A DNA stretch of 64,000 bases from Agromyces mangrovi (GTDB lineage Bacteria; Actinomycetota; Actinomycetes; Actinomycetales; Microbacteriaceae), in NCBI RefSeq assembly GCF_030296695.1, contig NZ_AP027737.1, forward strand, positions 1,798,001-1,862,000, read 5' to 3'. Shown in pieces: positions 8,429-17,901 of the stretch (position 1 is its first letter; each line of letters opens with the position of its first letter). A program made the translations under genes and the position numbers. Below the pieces are notes generated by a model. It saw only the letters and a list, made by a program, of their open reading frames with translations, did no database searches and was not told the DNA's origin.

Positions 8429-9502
8429 TCAGCCGGAGACGGCGTCGCGGTCGGCCGGGGCGGTCTCGCCGGCATCCGCCCCGAGCGTCTCGACGCTGCG
8501 GATGAAGAGGATGATCCACGTGAACACGAGGATGCCCGCGACGAGTTCGACCGCCGTCAGCGTGTACCAGCCGACCGCGTAGTACACCGCGAGCAGCACG
8601 ATCACGGCCATGAACGTCCAGCCGATGACGAGGAACGTGCGCGAGAGGCCCGGCACCCACGTGCGCAGCCGGATCACGAGCACGAAGAAGCTGATCGCCA
8701 TGCCCGACGCGACCGCGGTGTGCAGCCAGAAGCTCACGTCGACCGGCACGATGCCGACGCAGGCGAGCAGCACGCCGACGAGCACGAGGCAGATGCGCAC
8801 GTTGCGCCGCCCGCGCGGATGCGACGAGGGGAGGTCGACCGTGACGCGGCGCACGAGCGTGGTGACGAGGAAGCCGGCGACGATGAGCGTGAGGTTGAAC
8901 GCGCGCGCCGAGACGTTCTCCGACATGCCGAGCGCGCTCAGGTGCTCCTGCCACCAGAACGGGTCGGTGGCCGTGAGCATGCTCGCCAGCATCCCCTCGA
9001 CGAGGAACACGGCGAGCACGACCGCGAGCAGCGAGAGGTCCATGATCACGGCGGAGGAGAACGCGACGTAGCCGGACAGCGCTCCGGCCGCGCCGGCGAT
9101 CACCAGCAGCGGCAGCGCGAACACCTCGGCGCCGATGAACGCGTCGGCGAGCAGCACCGACGCGAGCGTCCAGGTCAGCAGCGCGATGGCGCCGTGGGCG
9201 AGCGCGATCGCGGCGAGGTCGAGCACGTCGAGCACCCGCATGCGCAGCCCGCCCTCGCGCGCGGAGACGATGAGGCGTCCCGCCACGAACGCGATGATCG
9301 CGACCACGCCGCACGCGATCGCCGAGTACTGGCCGATCGAGTCGGGCCCCGAGATGGGTGCGTCCTCGAGCCCGAACACCGGGATGGCGATCGCCCCCAC
9401 GAGCGCGAACGACACGATGCCCGCGGTCAGCGCGAGCGACTCGAGCGTGCGGCCGCGCGACCCGATCAGCCGCTCGAACGTCTCGGACGCGGCTTCGGAC
9501 AT
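8429..9502 (-). CDS. DUF998-like polytopic membrane protein
   Basis: This 357-residue membrane protein has about eight to nine hydrophobic helices. The spacing SFALVGAIAIPVFG, then SAIACGVVAIIAFVAG, then the C-terminal TFLVIGWTFMAVIVLLAV is like DUF998 family proteins. The charged N-terminus (SEAASETFERLIGSRGR) is probably cytoplasmic. The ATG at 9502 has a TGAGG ribosome site and starts eight bases after the hemA stop, so the gene may be cotranscribed with hemA. Function unknown. Confidence 0.82.
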   Translation of the reverse strand: MSEAASETFERLIGSRGRTLESLALTAGIVSFALVGAIAIPVFGLEDAPISGPDSIGQYSAIACGVVAIIAFVAGRLIVSAREGGLRMRVLDVLDLAAIALAHGAIALLTWTLASVLLADAFIGAEVFALPLLVIAGAAGALSGYVAFSSAVIMDLSLLAVVLAVFLVEGMLASMLTATDPFWWQEHLSALGMSENVSARAFNLTLIVAGFLVTTLVRRVTVDLPSSHPRGRRNVRICLVLVGVLLACVGIVPVDVSFWLHTAVASGMAISFFVLVIRLRTWVPGLSRTFLVIGWTFMAVIVLLAVYYAVGWYTLTAVELVAGILVFTWIILFIRSVETLGADAGETAPADRDAVSG

Positions 9503-9510
9503 GGCGTGCC

Positions 9511-10901
9511 TCAGGCGGTCGCGGAGTCGGCGTCGGTCGTGCCGGCGTCGCCCGCTCCGGCGGGTTCGGCCGCGGCGGGGGCGTCGGCGGATGCCTCGGG
9601 CACGATGCCGAACAGCGCCTCGAGCCCGTCCATCCAGGCGCGCTGCTCGCCCGCCCGGGCGTACTCGCGCGAGCGCACCATCGGCGTGTGCAGCAGCACG
9701 CCCGCCATGTGGCGCAGCGCCTGCTCGGTGCGGCCGTCGTCGTCGCCGCGGGCCTTGGCCCGGGCGATCTCGTCGTCGAGCACGTCGAACACGTGCGAGC
9801 GCAGCGCGACCACGGCGGGCGCGAGGTCGAGCTCCTCGCCGTGCGCCGAGAACTCGCGCGCGGCGCGGTTGACGATCGTGCGCGCCGCGTCGGTCGCGTT
9901 GAGCTCCTCGATCGGTGCGTGGATGCGGATCGTCTCGAGGTCGAGCAGCTCGACGCCGTCGACGGATGCCACGTCGGGGTCGATGTTGCGCGGCAGGCCG
10001 AGGTCGATCAGGAGCTGGCGCGCGGCGGTCGCGTGCGCGTCGTCGGCGGGCACCAGCGCGAGGTGCGGTCGCTCGACGGGCGCCTGCCCCGCGGCATCCG
10101 CCCGGCCCTGCCGGAGCAGCGCGGCGTCGATGACGTGGTGGTCGACGGTGGTGCAGGTGATGATGACGTCGGCGGCGGATGCCTCGGCGGCGAGGTCGCC
10201 CGGCCGAACGGCGGCGATGTCGTGGGTGCGGGCGAAGCGCGTCGCGCGGCCCGACGGGGAGAAGACGCGCACGTCGGATGCCCCGCGGTCGCGCACGGCC
10301 GCGAGCGACGCGCCGGCGTACTGCCCGGTGCCGATGAGCAGGATGCGCGTGGCGGCCCAGTCGGTGATGCGGCTCTCGGCGAGGTCGAGCGCGAGGCGCA
10401 CGAGCGAGCGGCCGGCCGAGCCGACGCCCGTGCGGTTCTTGACCGACCGCGAGACGCGGGCGGCGCGCTGGAAGACGCGCTCGATCTCGGGGTGGTCGTG
10501 CCGCCCCTGCGGGCGGTCTCGAGCGAGCGCTTCACCTGGCCGGAGATCTCACCCTCGCCGACGACGACCGACTCGAGGCCGGATGCCACCGCGAACAGGT
10601 GCTCGGCGACCGCGTTGCCGTGCACGAGCTCGACGGTCGAACGCAGCGTGCGCGGGTCGACGCCGGTCGCGCCGCCCACCTCGCGGAGCGCCGCCTGAAT
10701 CGCGGGGACGGGCGAGGTGCCGTACGGCTCATCGAGGTCGAGGTACGCCTCGAACCGGTTGCAGGTCGCGACGATCACCGAGCCGCCGAGCGAATCGTGG
10801 CTGCCGACGATGCGTGCTCCGAGGTCGCCCGGCGCCACCGACAGCTTCTCCAGGAGATCGAAGTCGGCGTTCTTGTGACTCGCGGACAGACAGATGAGCA
10901 C
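9511..10901 (-). pseudogene. hemA: Glutamyl-tRNA reductase HemA, frameshifted at a G run
   Basis: HemA reduces Glu-tRNA(Glu) with NADPH to glutamate-1-semialdehyde, the first committed step of C5 heme synthesis. The N-terminus VLICLSASHKNADF and the ATCNRFEAYLD segment with the catalytic Cys are clear, as are GEGEISGQVK and, after the break, GVGSAGRSLVRLALDLAE. The break is at the run 10489-10492 (C4 in the coding strand); one more C gives GTTTPEIERVFQRAARV and a normal protein of about 463 residues. GTG 10901 lacks a ribosome site but has TACAAT six bases upstream. HemA is essential here because HemL is present and no ALA synthase is seen, so a sequencing error is likely. Confidence 0.93.
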
Positions 10902-10913
10902 TCGACGATTGTA
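10902..10913 (-). promoter_or_regulatory. Leaderless-type -10 element of hemA
   Basis: On the minus strand TACAAT (10908-10913) is followed by six bases and then the GTG start. The near-consensus hexamer and absence of a Shine-Dalgarno suggest leaderless transcription. Confidence 0.6.
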
Positions 10914-10975
10914 ATGGACGCGGAAAGCGCCCCCGTCAGGGCATTCGCTGAGGTGCGGACACCCCGGCCGCCGCG

Positions 10976-11671
10976 TCAGTTCGCGGGCTGCAGCTGCTCG
11001 GGGCGGATGATCGGGATGGAGCCCGTGGTCGCGGCGATCTCGGCGCGGTGCCACGACTTGATCTGGCGCAGGCGGGCGAAGAAGTCGGCGCCGCCGAGCG
11101 TGAGTGCGGCCGCGCGGCCGGTGCCGAGCGCGATCGGCAGCTCGGCGCTCGTGCCGCCGCGGCGGATGCGCAGCACCATGACCGAGACCTCGCGGTCGCC
11201 CACGACGATCGAGTCGGCGCGGATCGTGCGCACCTCGTTCCACGGGGCGCTCGCGACGAGCCGCGGCTTCCGGCCGCCGCTCCAGATGCTCACGCCCTCG
11301 AGGTCGGCGAGCACCGCGATGCGCGAGCCGACGCGAGGCAGGCCAGTGCCGAACAGCGTGCGCAGCCCGCTCACGAGCATGGGGTTGCGCAGCGCGGGCG
11401 TGACCACGCCGTCGGTCGCGCGCTCGAGGGCGCGCACGCGGCGCGAGCTGCGCGCCATCGACGCGAGCCGGGTCGCGAGCACCGTGACCATGACGAGGCC
11501 TGCGGCGCCGAGGATCGCGAGGATGATGCGCTCGTCGAACGACACCTCGGGCAGGCGGGGGATGATGCGGGCGATCGTGCCGTCGCCCACGACCGCGGCG
11601 GCCACGGCGACCAGTGCGGCGAAGACGAGCAGCCACTTGACGATGCGGTACGCGGTCGGTGGGGGTGCCAT
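10976..11671 (-). CDS. Membrane-anchored protein of unknown function
   Basis: This 231-residue protein has two N-terminal hydrophobic helices (about residues 10-30 and 45-70), then a soluble basic domain that reads like a small beta-rich, PH-like fold (SRIAVLADLEGVSIWSGG, PWNEVRTIRADSIVVGD). ATG 11671 is preceded by GGAGGC, which rules out the longer reading to 11872. It lies between hemA and the divergent hemE. I do not recognise a characterised family. A membrane sensor or scaffold role is only a guess. Confidence 0.75.
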   Translation of the reverse strand: MAPPPTAYRIVKWLLVFAALVAVAAAVVGDGTIARIIPRLPEVSFDERIILAILGAAGLVMVTVLATRLASMARSSRRVRALERATDGVVTPALRNPMLVSGLRTLFGTGLPRVGSRIAVLADLEGVSIWSGGRKPRLVASAPWNEVRTIRADSIVVGDREVSVMVLRIRRGGTSAELPIALGTGRAAALTLGGADFFARLRQIKSWHRAEIAATTGSIPIIRPEQLQPAN

Positions 11672-11822
11672 TCGTCGATTCGCCTCCGGGGGTGCGTGGT
11701 GGATCACAGCGAGTCCCCCGGTCCGCCGCGCGCCATGGTACGCGAGGTCCCTGAATCGTGCAGCCGCAGTCCACAGCGCACGGGACGCGCGTCCGGCGGC
11801 CGCCCAGCCGCGGTGGGCGACA

Positions 11823-12932
11823 ATGGTGCGCGTGATCCTTCCCGACCGGCATCCGCTCACCGCCGCCCGCACCAGCTCGTCGCGCCTCGTTCGCGCCTAC
11901 CGGGGCGAGCGCCCCGACGCCACCCCGGTGTGGTTCATGCGGCAGGCCGGCCGTTCGCTGCCCGAGTACCGCGAGCTGCGCGTCGGCACGCGCATGCTCG
12001 ACGCCTGCCTCGATCCCGCGCTCGCGAGCGAGATCACGCTGCAGCCGGTGCGCCGCCACGGCGTCGACGCGGGCATCTTCTTCAGCGACATCGTCGTGCC
12101 GCTGCGCCTGGTCGGCGTCGAGGTGGAGATCCAGCCCGGCCGTGGCCCGGTGTTCGGCCGTGCCTACGGCGATGCGGCCGCCGTCGCCGAGCTCACCGCG
12201 ATCGACCCGGCGACCCTCGACGACGCGGCCGGCCCCATCACCGAGGCGGTGCGCCGCACCGTCGAGGCGCTCGGCGACACCCCGCTCATCGGCTTCGCCG
12301 GCGCGCCCTTCACGCTCGCCGCCTACCTCGCCGAGGGCGGCCCCTCGAAGGACCACCTCGCCGCCCGCACGCTCATGCACGCCGACCCCGGCGCGTGGGC
12401 CGCGCTCATGTCGTGGTCGGCCGAGGTGACCGGCCGGTTCCTGCGCACGCAGGTGCTGGCAGGGGCATCCGCCGCCCAGCTCTTCGACTCGTGGGCCGGT
12501 GCGCTCTCGCTCGCCGACTACGAGACGCACGTGGCGCCCGCCTCGGCGCGCGCGCTCGAGTTCGTGCACGACCTCGCGTACCCGCTCGACGGCGCGGAGG
12601 CGCGCGTGCCGGTCGTGCACTTCGGCGTCGGCACCGGCGAGCTGCTGCGCGCCATGCGCGAGGTCGGCGCCGACACGGTGGGCGTCGACTACCGCGTGCC
12701 GCTCGACGTCGCCGCCGACCGCGTCGGTGCGGGCGTGCCGCTGCAGGGCAACCTCGACCCGGCGCTGCTCGCCGCCCCCGCGGACGTGCTCGAGCGTGCC
12801 GTGCACGACGTGCTCGAACGCGGCCGCTCGGCGCCCGCGCACGTCTTCAACCTCGGCCACGGCGTGCCGCCCTCGACCGACCCCGACGCGCTCACCCGCA
12901 TCGTCGAGCTCGTGCACGCGTGGGAGGCCTGA
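11823..12932 (+). CDS. hemE: Uroporphyrinogen-III decarboxylase
   Basis: HemE decarboxylates the four acetate groups of uroporphyrinogen III to give coproporphyrinogen III. The protein has 369 residues with the signatures PVWFMRQAGRSLPEYR, GFAGAPFTLAAYL and HFGVGTGELLRAM. ATG 11823 is used; GTG 11832 is an alternative, because GACAAT lies about seven bases before it in leaderless spacing. It is followed five bases later by hemY, so the two form an operon. Length is normal for the family. Confidence 0.96.
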   Translation: MVRVILPDRHPLTAARTSSSRLVRAYRGERPDATPVWFMRQAGRSLPEYRELRVGTRMLDACLDPALASEITLQPVRRHGVDAGIFFSDIVVPLRLVGVEVEIQPGRGPVFGRAYGDAAAVAELTAIDPATLDDAAGPITEAVRRTVEALGDTPLIGFAGAPFTLAAYLAEGGPSKDHLAARTLMHADPGAWAALMSWSAEVTGRFLRTQVLAGASAAQLFDSWAGALSLADYETHVAPASARALEFVHDLAYPLDGAEARVPVVHFGVGTGELLRAMREVGADTVGVDYRVPLDVAADRVGAGVPLQGNLDPALLAAPADVLERAVHDVLERGRSAPAHVFNLGHGVPPSTDPDALTRIVELVHAWEA

Positions 12933-12937
12933 GCCAG

Positions 12938-14545
12938 ATGAACGCAGCGGATGCCCCCGAGCCGGCCCCCGCACCCGACCGCGAGCGCCTCGACGTCGAC
13001 GTGGTGGTCGTCGGCGGTGGTGTTGCGGGGCTTGTTGCCGCGCGCCAGTGCCTGCACGTCGGCCTGTCGGTGCTCGTGCTCGAGGCGCGCGACGAGGTCG
13101 GCGGGGTCGTCGGCGGTACCGTGATCGGCGCGACCGAGGCGAGCGGGGCGGATGCCGCGGGCGAGCCTGCAGACGGACTGCGCGTCGACACCGGCGCGGA
13201 GTCGTTCGCGACGCGCAACGACTCCGTCGCGACCCTCGCGACCGAGCTCGGCCTCGCCGAGGCCATCGTGACGCCGAACCCCGCGGGCGCCTGGCTCGCC
13301 CTGCCCGGCGACGCGACCGGGCCGAAGCTGCTGCCCATGCCGAAGACCGGCGTGCTCGGCATCCCCGCGAACCCCTTCGCGGAGGACGTGCGCGCCGTCA
13401 TCGGCTGGAGCGGTGCGTGGCGCGCCTACCGCGACCGGCTGCAGCCCATCCTCCGCATCGGCCGGGCCACCAGCCTCGGGCAGCTCGTACGCAGCCGCAT
13501 GGGCGACGCCGTGCTCGACCGGCTCGTCACGCCCATCTCGGCGGGCGTCTACTCGGCCGACCCCGACGCGCTCGACGTCGACCGCGTCGCGCCTGGCCTC
13601 AACCAGGCCATGACCCGCACCGGGTCGCTCCAGGGCGGCGTCGCGCAGCTCGCGGCCGAGCGGCGCGCCGGCGGCGCTATCCGCGGGCTCCGCGGCGGCA
13701 TGCGCGGCCTCGTCGAGGCGCTCGCCGCCGACCTCTCCTACTACGCGGGCGACGTGCGCACCGGCCTCAGCGCGACCGGGCTCGCCGCCGTCGACGGCGG
13801 CGGGTGGGTCGTGCGCGCCGACCCGACGCACCCGGAACCGCAGGACGGCCGCGTGCTCGTCGCGGGCGCCGAAGCGCCGGACGCGCCGACGGGCGTCGAG
13901 GCGCACGCGCGCTACATCGTGCTCGCGGCCCCTGCCGAGGCATCCGTGCCACTGCTCGCGGGCGCCCGCGACGAGTGGGCCGGCCTCGCCGACCTCGACT
14001 GGCCGGCCGGCACCGCGCTCGACATCGTCACGCTGCTGCTCGACGCGCCCGAGCTCGACGCCGCACCGCGCGGCACCGGGGTGCTCGTCGCGCCCGGTAC
14101 GCCCGGGGTCACCGCGAAGGCGCTCACCCACTCGACGTCGAAGTGGTCGTGGCTGGCGGATGCCGCGGGGCGAGGCCGCCACCTCGTGCGCCTGTCGTAC
14201 GGGCGGGCCGGTTCGGCGGGCGTCGCGGAGCTCGACGACGAGGCGCTGACCGACCTCGCGCTGGCTGACGCGTCCGCGCTGCTCGGCACGCCGCTCACCC
14301 GCGACGAGCTGCTCGACTCGGTGCGCACGAGCTGGCGCGACGCCCCGTCGCACGCGCTGATCGGCCGCGACGACCGGGTCGCACGGCTCGACGATGCGCT
14401 CGCCGAGACGACCGACCTCGTGGTCACCGGCTCGTGGGTCTCGGGCACCGGACTGGCGTCCGTCGTGCCGCACGCGATCGATGCCGCGGCCCGCATCCGT
14501 CGTGATGCCGTCGACGCGACCGCGGAGGCCCCGACCGACGCCTGA
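12938..14545 (+). CDS. hemY: Coproporphyrinogen III oxidase (HemY/CgoX type)
   Basis: This FAD enzyme has 535 residues. The dinucleotide fold VVVVGGGVAGLVAARQC is at about residues 22-40, the family block LRVDTGAESFATRN follows, and the C-terminal FAD-binding segment VTGSWVSGTGLASVVPHAIDAA closes it. In Gram-positives, HemY-type oxidases act on coproporphyrinogen III (established for the coproporphyrin-dependent pathway), in agreement with hemQ and hemH nearby. It starts at ATG 12938, five bases after hemE. It has acidic, Ala-rich insertions but no missing core motif. Confidence 0.94.
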   Translation: MNAADAPEPAPAPDRERLDVDVVVVGGGVAGLVAARQCLHVGLSVLVLEARDEVGGVVGGTVIGATEASGADAAGEPADGLRVDTGAESFATRNDSVATLATELGLAEAIVTPNPAGAWLALPGDATGPKLLPMPKTGVLGIPANPFAEDVRAVIGWSGAWRAYRDRLQPILRIGRATSLGQLVRSRMGDAVLDRLVTPISAGVYSADPDALDVDRVAPGLNQAMTRTGSLQGGVAQLAAERRAGGAIRGLRGGMRGLVEALAADLSYYAGDVRTGLSATGLAAVDGGGWVVRADPTHPEPQDGRVLVAGAEAPDAPTGVEAHARYIVLAAPAEASVPLLAGARDEWAGLADLDWPAGTALDIVTLLLDAPELDAAPRGTGVLVAPGTPGVTAKALTHSTSKWSWLADAAGRGRHLVRLSYGRAGSAGVAELDDEALTDLALADASALLGTPLTRDELLDSVRTSWRDAPSHALIGRDDRVARLDDALAETTDLVVTGSWVSGTGLASVVPHAIDAAARIRRDAVDATAEAPTDA

Positions 14546-14582
14546 CGTATGGCGAAACCGGTATGGATCGGAGCGCAACCCC

Positions 14583-14610
14583 TTGCGCCGGTCGGGTCGG
14601 GGTCTACGCT
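14583..14610 (+). promoter_or_regulatory. Putative promoter of the YtxH-holin-DUF3618 operon
   Basis: TTGCGC (14583-14588) and TACGCT (14605-14610) are 16 bases apart, followed by a short leader with an AGAAGGGG ribosome site before ATG 14646. Recognised by pattern only. Confidence 0.5.
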
Positions 14611-14645
14611 GGGTTCTGACTCGCTCGCACGCAGAAGGGGAACGC

Positions 14646-15050
14646 ATGAAGGGCAAGCTCCTGTTCGTCGTCGGTCTCGCGACCGGATACGTGCTCGGAA
14701 CTCGCGCGGGGCGCGAACGGTACGAGCAGATCAAGTCGGCCGCCGAGAGGGTGTGGAACCAGCCGTCCGTGCAGCAGGGCGTCGACACCGCGAAGGAATT
14801 CGCGCTCGCACGCGTCGGCGACGTGAGCGACAAGGTGCTCGACGGCACGAAGAAGCTCGTCCGCCAGGCCACGAAGGCCGCGTCGAGCGTGCAGGAGGCC
14901 GCTGCCGAGGGCGCCTCCGAGGCGAAGACCGCCGCGAAGACGTCGGCCGCCAAGAAGCCGGCCGCGAAGAAGCCGGCCGCCAAGTCCTCGACGACGAAGT
15001 CGGGTGCGAAGACCACGTCGAAGTCGTCGTCGGACACGTCCGACAGCTGA
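14646..15050 (+). CDS. YtxH-domain-like protein with Lys/Ala-rich tail
   Basis: This 134-residue protein has an N-terminal hydrophobic segment (KLLFVVGLATGYVLGTRAG) matching the YtxH-like start, then an amphipathic helical region (RERYEQIKSAAERVW), and finally a low-complexity tail with repeated AAKKPAAKK units. The tail resembles histone-H1-like basic tails and may contact nucleic acid or the cell surface. ATG 14646 follows AAGGGG. It is the first gene of a three-gene cell-envelope operon. Its role is unknown, though family members are often stress- or envelope-related. Confidence 0.82.
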   Translation: MKGKLLFVVGLATGYVLGTRAGRERYEQIKSAAERVWNQPSVQQGVDTAKEFALARVGDVSDKVLDGTKKLVRQATKAASSVQEAAAEGASEAKTAAKTSAAKKPAAKKPAAKSSTTKSGAKTTSKSSSDTSDS

Positions 15051-15066
15051 CCTGAGGAGGGCCGGC

Positions 15067-15474
15067 ATGGCTGCACCCACGGACAAGGATCGCTCGCTCT
15101 TCACGCTCGTCGGCGACGTGCCGGCGCAGGTACAGGCACTCGTCCAGGCCGAGATCGCGCACATCAAGGCCGAACTCGCCTACAAGGCGAAGCACTTCGG
15201 CATCGGCGCCGGGCTCATGGTCGCCGCGGCGTTCGTGGCGATCTTCCTGCTCGGCACGCTGATCGCCACGGGCATCCTGGCGCTCTCGCTGGTACTGCCC
15301 GGCTGGGCGGCGGCGCTGATCGTGTCGGGCATCCTGCTGCTCATCATCGCCGTGCTCGTCGGCATCGGCATCGTGATGTTCCAGCGCGGGGCCGAGCCTC
15401 CGGGCGACGATGCATCCGACAGCGTGAAGAAGGACTTCGACGCGATCAAGGGAGTGGGCGACTATGAGCGCTGA
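15067..15474 (+). CDS. Holin-X-like (phage holin family) membrane protein
   Basis: This 135-residue protein matches the actinobacterial holin-X superfamily layout. It has a soluble helix with LVQAEIAHIKAELAYKAKHFG, then two transmembrane helices (AAAFVAIFLLGTLIATGILAL and ALIVSGILLLIIAVLVGIGIV), then a charged tail. Despite the family name, these occur as chromosomal operons with DUF3618 proteins and are not evidence of a prophage. GAGGAGGG precedes ATG 15067. The last 11 bases overlap the next gene. Confidence 0.88.
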   Translation: MAAPTDKDRSLFTLVGDVPAQVQALVQAEIAHIKAELAYKAKHFGIGAGLMVAAAFVAIFLLGTLIATGILALSLVLPGWAAALIVSGILLLIIAVLVGIGIVMFQRGAEPPGDDASDSVKKDFDAIKGVGDYER

Positions 15475-15754
15475 GACCCGTGACGCCGCCAAGGCGAAGC
15501 GCAACCTGTCGCGCGTCGAGGCGCGCGCCGAGGCCGCGGTGGCCCGCGCCGACCTCGCCGCGACCCTCGACCTGCTGGAAGACAAGCTGAACGTGCCCAA
15601 GCAGGCCGCGCTCGCGAAGGACCGGGCGATGGCCCGCTTCCGCCGCATGCGCGCCGACTCGCCCGGCACCCTGATCGGCATCGGGCTCGGTGCCGTCGCG
15701 GTGGTCGCGGCGGGCGTGCTGCTCGTGGTGCGCGCGCTGGGCGACGACGACTGA
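15464..15754 (+). CDS. DUF3618 domain protein
   Basis: This 96-residue protein fits DUF3618: an amphipathic, Arg/Ala/Asp-rich helical region (AVARADLAATLDLLEDKLNVPKQ) followed by a short linker and one C-terminal transmembrane helix (LIGIGLGAVAVVAAGVLLVV). It overlaps the holin-like gene by 11 bases, so the pair is translated together. Its biochemical role is unknown. The conserved pairing suggests a membrane-associated complex. Confidence 0.9.
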   Translation: MSAETRDAAKAKRNLSRVEARAEAAVARADLAATLDLLEDKLNVPKQAALAKDRAMARFRRMRADSPGTLIGIGLGAVAVVAAGVLLVVRALGDDD

Positions 15755-15797
15755 CGCGGGCCGGCGCAGGGCCGGCGGCGAACACCCGGGGGCGACG

Positions 15798-16907
15798 ATG
15801 TCGACGGGGGAGCAGGGCGGGGCGGATGCCCCTGAGACCGACGTCGATGCGTTCGCCGATCGCGTCTTCGGGTCGGTGCTCGGCGCGTTCGAGACGCTGA
15901 GCATCCACGTCGGCGACCGGCTCGGCTGGTACGACGTGCTCACACGCGAGCCGTGCACCGCCGGTGAGCTCGCCGCGGCGACCGGCACCGACGCGCGCTA
16001 CGCCCGCGAGTGGCTCGAGCAACAGGCCGCCTCCGGCATCCTCGAGGCCAGCACGGAGACCGGCCCCGAGGCATCCGCCACCCGCCGTTTCACGCTGCCG
16101 CCCGCCCACGCCGAGGTGCTCGCCGACCGCCACTCGCTCGCGTACTCGGCCCCGCTCGCGCGCATGTTCGCCGCCGCGGCGCGCGCCATCGACCCGCTGC
16201 TCGACGCCTACCGGGGCGGCGGCGGGGTGTCGTGGGCCGAGCTCGGCGACGATGCCCGCGAAGCGCAGGGCGATGTCAACCGGCCCTGGTTCGAGCACCG
16301 GCTCGCGCCCGACCTCGCGAGCGTGCCCTGGCTGCACGACCTGCTCTCCCGGCCCGGCGCGCGCATCGCCGACGTGGGCTGCGGGCACGGCTGGTCGTCG
16401 GTCGCCCTCGCGCACGCCTACCCCGAGGCGCGCATCGACGGGCACGACGTCGACGTGCCCTCGCTCGAGTCCGCGCGCGACCACGCCCGCGAGTCGGGCG
16501 TCGACGACCGGGTCGCGTTCTTCCGCGCGGGCGGCGAGGAGCTCGCGGCGCCCGGTACCTACGACGTGGCCTTCGTGTTCGAGGCGCTGCACGACATGCC
16601 GTTCCCGGTCGACGTGCTCCGGTCGATCCGCGAAGCGCTCGTGCCCGACGGCGTGGTCGTCGTGATGGACGAGGCGGTGGGGGAGTCGTTCACCGCCCCG
16701 GCCGACGACGTCGACCGCATCATGTACGGCTACAGCCTGTTCATCTGCCTGCCCGACGGGCGCTCGACGCCCGGCTCGGTCGGCACCGGCACGGTCATGC
16801 GGCAGTCGACGCTCGAGGGGTACGCGCACGAGGCGGGCTTCGGCCGGGTCGAGGTGCTGCCGATCGAGGGTTTCGCGTCGTTCCGCTTCAGCGCCCTGCG
16901 TCGGTAG
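15798..16907 (+). CDS. SAM-dependent methyltransferase with winged-helix N-terminus
   Basis: This 369-residue class I methyltransferase starts with a winged-helix-like domain (WYDVLTREPCTAGELAAATGTDARYAREWLEQQ, about residues 35-70). The Rossmann core follows, with motif I IADVGCGHGWSSVALA and acidic HDVDVPS. The architecture is like the UbiE/rhodanese-associated and O-methyltransferase types found across actinobacteria. ATG 15798 is chosen as the first in-frame start after the DUF3618 stop. It lies upstream of hemQ, but a weak hairpin intervenes. Substrate unknown. Confidence 0.88.
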   Translation: MSTGEQGGADAPETDVDAFADRVFGSVLGAFETLSIHVGDRLGWYDVLTREPCTAGELAAATGTDARYAREWLEQQAASGILEASTETGPEASATRRFTLPPAHAEVLADRHSLAYSAPLARMFAAAARAIDPLLDAYRGGGGVSWAELGDDAREAQGDVNRPWFEHRLAPDLASVPWLHDLLSRPGARIADVGCGHGWSSVALAHAYPEARIDGHDVDVPSLESARDHARESGVDDRVAFFRAGGEELAAPGTYDVAFVFEALHDMPFPVDVLRSIREALVPDGVVVVMDEAVGESFTAPADDVDRIMYGYSLFICLPDGRSTPGSVGTGTVMRQSTLEGYAHEAGFGRVEVLPIEGFASFRFSALRR

Positions 16908-16918
16908 TGCACTCCGGT

Positions 16919-16939
16919 CGCCGCGCCCGAATCGCGGCG
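16919..16939 (+). terminator. Weak hairpin after the methyltransferase gene
   Basis: A 7-bp GC-only stem (16919-16925 with 16933-16939) encloses a 7-base loop 11 bases after the stop. It has no T tract and may be a weak terminator ahead of the hemQ operon. Confidence 0.35.
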
Positions 16940-17063
16940 GCGAGGAGTTGAAACGTTCCGCCTCCCGTCCGTCGCATAACGCTCGGGTAACGGTCGTGGC
17001 GTGAGGCGCGCTCTCACGCGACACGGCTTTTGGCGGTTCGCGTGGTCGGGGGAGGATAGTGCT

Positions 17064-17792
17064 ATGTCAGACCCCGCTGCCGAAGCGGCAGCCGACGCGA
17101 ACCAGTCCGATTCCGCCGCTCCGCAGGGCTACACCCTGTTCGCGGTCCTGCGCACCGATCCGGCGCGCCCCGACGACTTCGACGGCCACGACGTGCCGCG
17201 GGTCGTGGGGCAGCTCGACGACGTCGTCGCCGTCGTCGAGGCCGAGGGCATCACGGTGCGCGGCTTCTACGACGTCTCCGGCCTGCGTGCCGACGCCGAC
17301 GTCATGATCTGGATGCACGGCCCCGACGCCGAGGGCCTGCAGTGGGCGCTTCGCGAGCTGCGTCGCTCGCGCCTGCTGAAGGCGCTGCTGCCGACGTGGA
17401 ACGCCATGGGCGTGCACCGCGACGCGGAGTTCAACCGCGCCCACGTGCCCGGGTTCCTGCGCGGCGAGGAGCCGCGCTCGTGGCTCACGGTCTACCCGTT
17501 CGTGCGCAGCTACGAGTGGTACCTGCTCGACTCCGAGGAGCGCGGGCGCATGCTCGCCGAGCACGGGCGCAAGGGCGCCGCCTTCCGCGGCGTCGTCGCG
17601 AACACCGTCGCCTCGTTCGCCCTCGGCGACTACGAGTGGCTGCTGCCGCTGGAGGCCGACGAGCTCACCGACCTGGTCGACCTCATGCGCGACCTCCGCG
17701 CGACCGACGCGCGACGGCACGTGCGCGAGGAGGTGCCGTTCTACACCGGCCGACGCATCACCACGGCCGAGATCGTCGAGGTGCTGCAGTAA
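17064..17792 (+). CDS. hemQ: Coproheme decarboxylase ChdC/HemQ
   Basis: ChdC converts Fe-coproporphyrin (coproheme) to heme b by oxidative decarboxylation of two propionates, the last step of the coproporphyrin-dependent route. The protein has 242 residues. Catalytic Tyr144 lies in VYPFVRSYEWYLL and the likely proximal heme ligand His167 in AEHGRKG. GGGGGAGGA precedes ATG 17064. The stop TAA overlaps an ATG at 17792 that may be the true start of hemH. It is the first gene of the hemQ-hemH-hemC-hemD operon. Confidence 0.95.
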   Translation: MSDPAAEAAADANQSDSAAPQGYTLFAVLRTDPARPDDFDGHDVPRVVGQLDDVVAVVEAEGITVRGFYDVSGLRADADVMIWMHGPDAEGLQWALRELRRSRLLKALLPTWNAMGVHRDAEFNRAHVPGFLRGEEPRSWLTVYPFVRSYEWYLLDSEERGRMLAEHGRKGAAFRGVVANTVASFALGDYEWLLPLEADELTDLVDLMRDLRATDARRHVREEVPFYTGRRITTAEIVEVLQ

Positions 17793-17901
17793 TGGCCGCC
17801 GCCAACCTCGGCTCCACCGGGGCGGAGGATGCCGGCCGGGACGTCGCCCGCGGCCGGAAGCCCGGCCCCGCGGCATCCGCCCCCGCGCCGTCGGCGCGAT
17901 C

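Noticed and set aside
8411..14545. Very long overlapping open frames on the opposite strand of the heme genes and elsewhere
   Set aside because: They are Arg/Gly/Asp-rich without recognisable domains or ribosome sites, as expected from the antisense frames of high-GC genes, and they overlap confidently identified proteins.
14930..15040. Tandem DNA repeat in the YtxH-like gene
   Set aside because: The short AAGAAGCCGGCC-like repetition is simply the coding of a Lys/Ala/Pro-rich low-complexity tail, which is common in this protein type.
15067..15474. Prophage remnant suggested by a holin-like protein
   Set aside because: No other phage gene is nearby, and this family is a normal chromosomal partner of DUF3618 proteins in actinobacteria.
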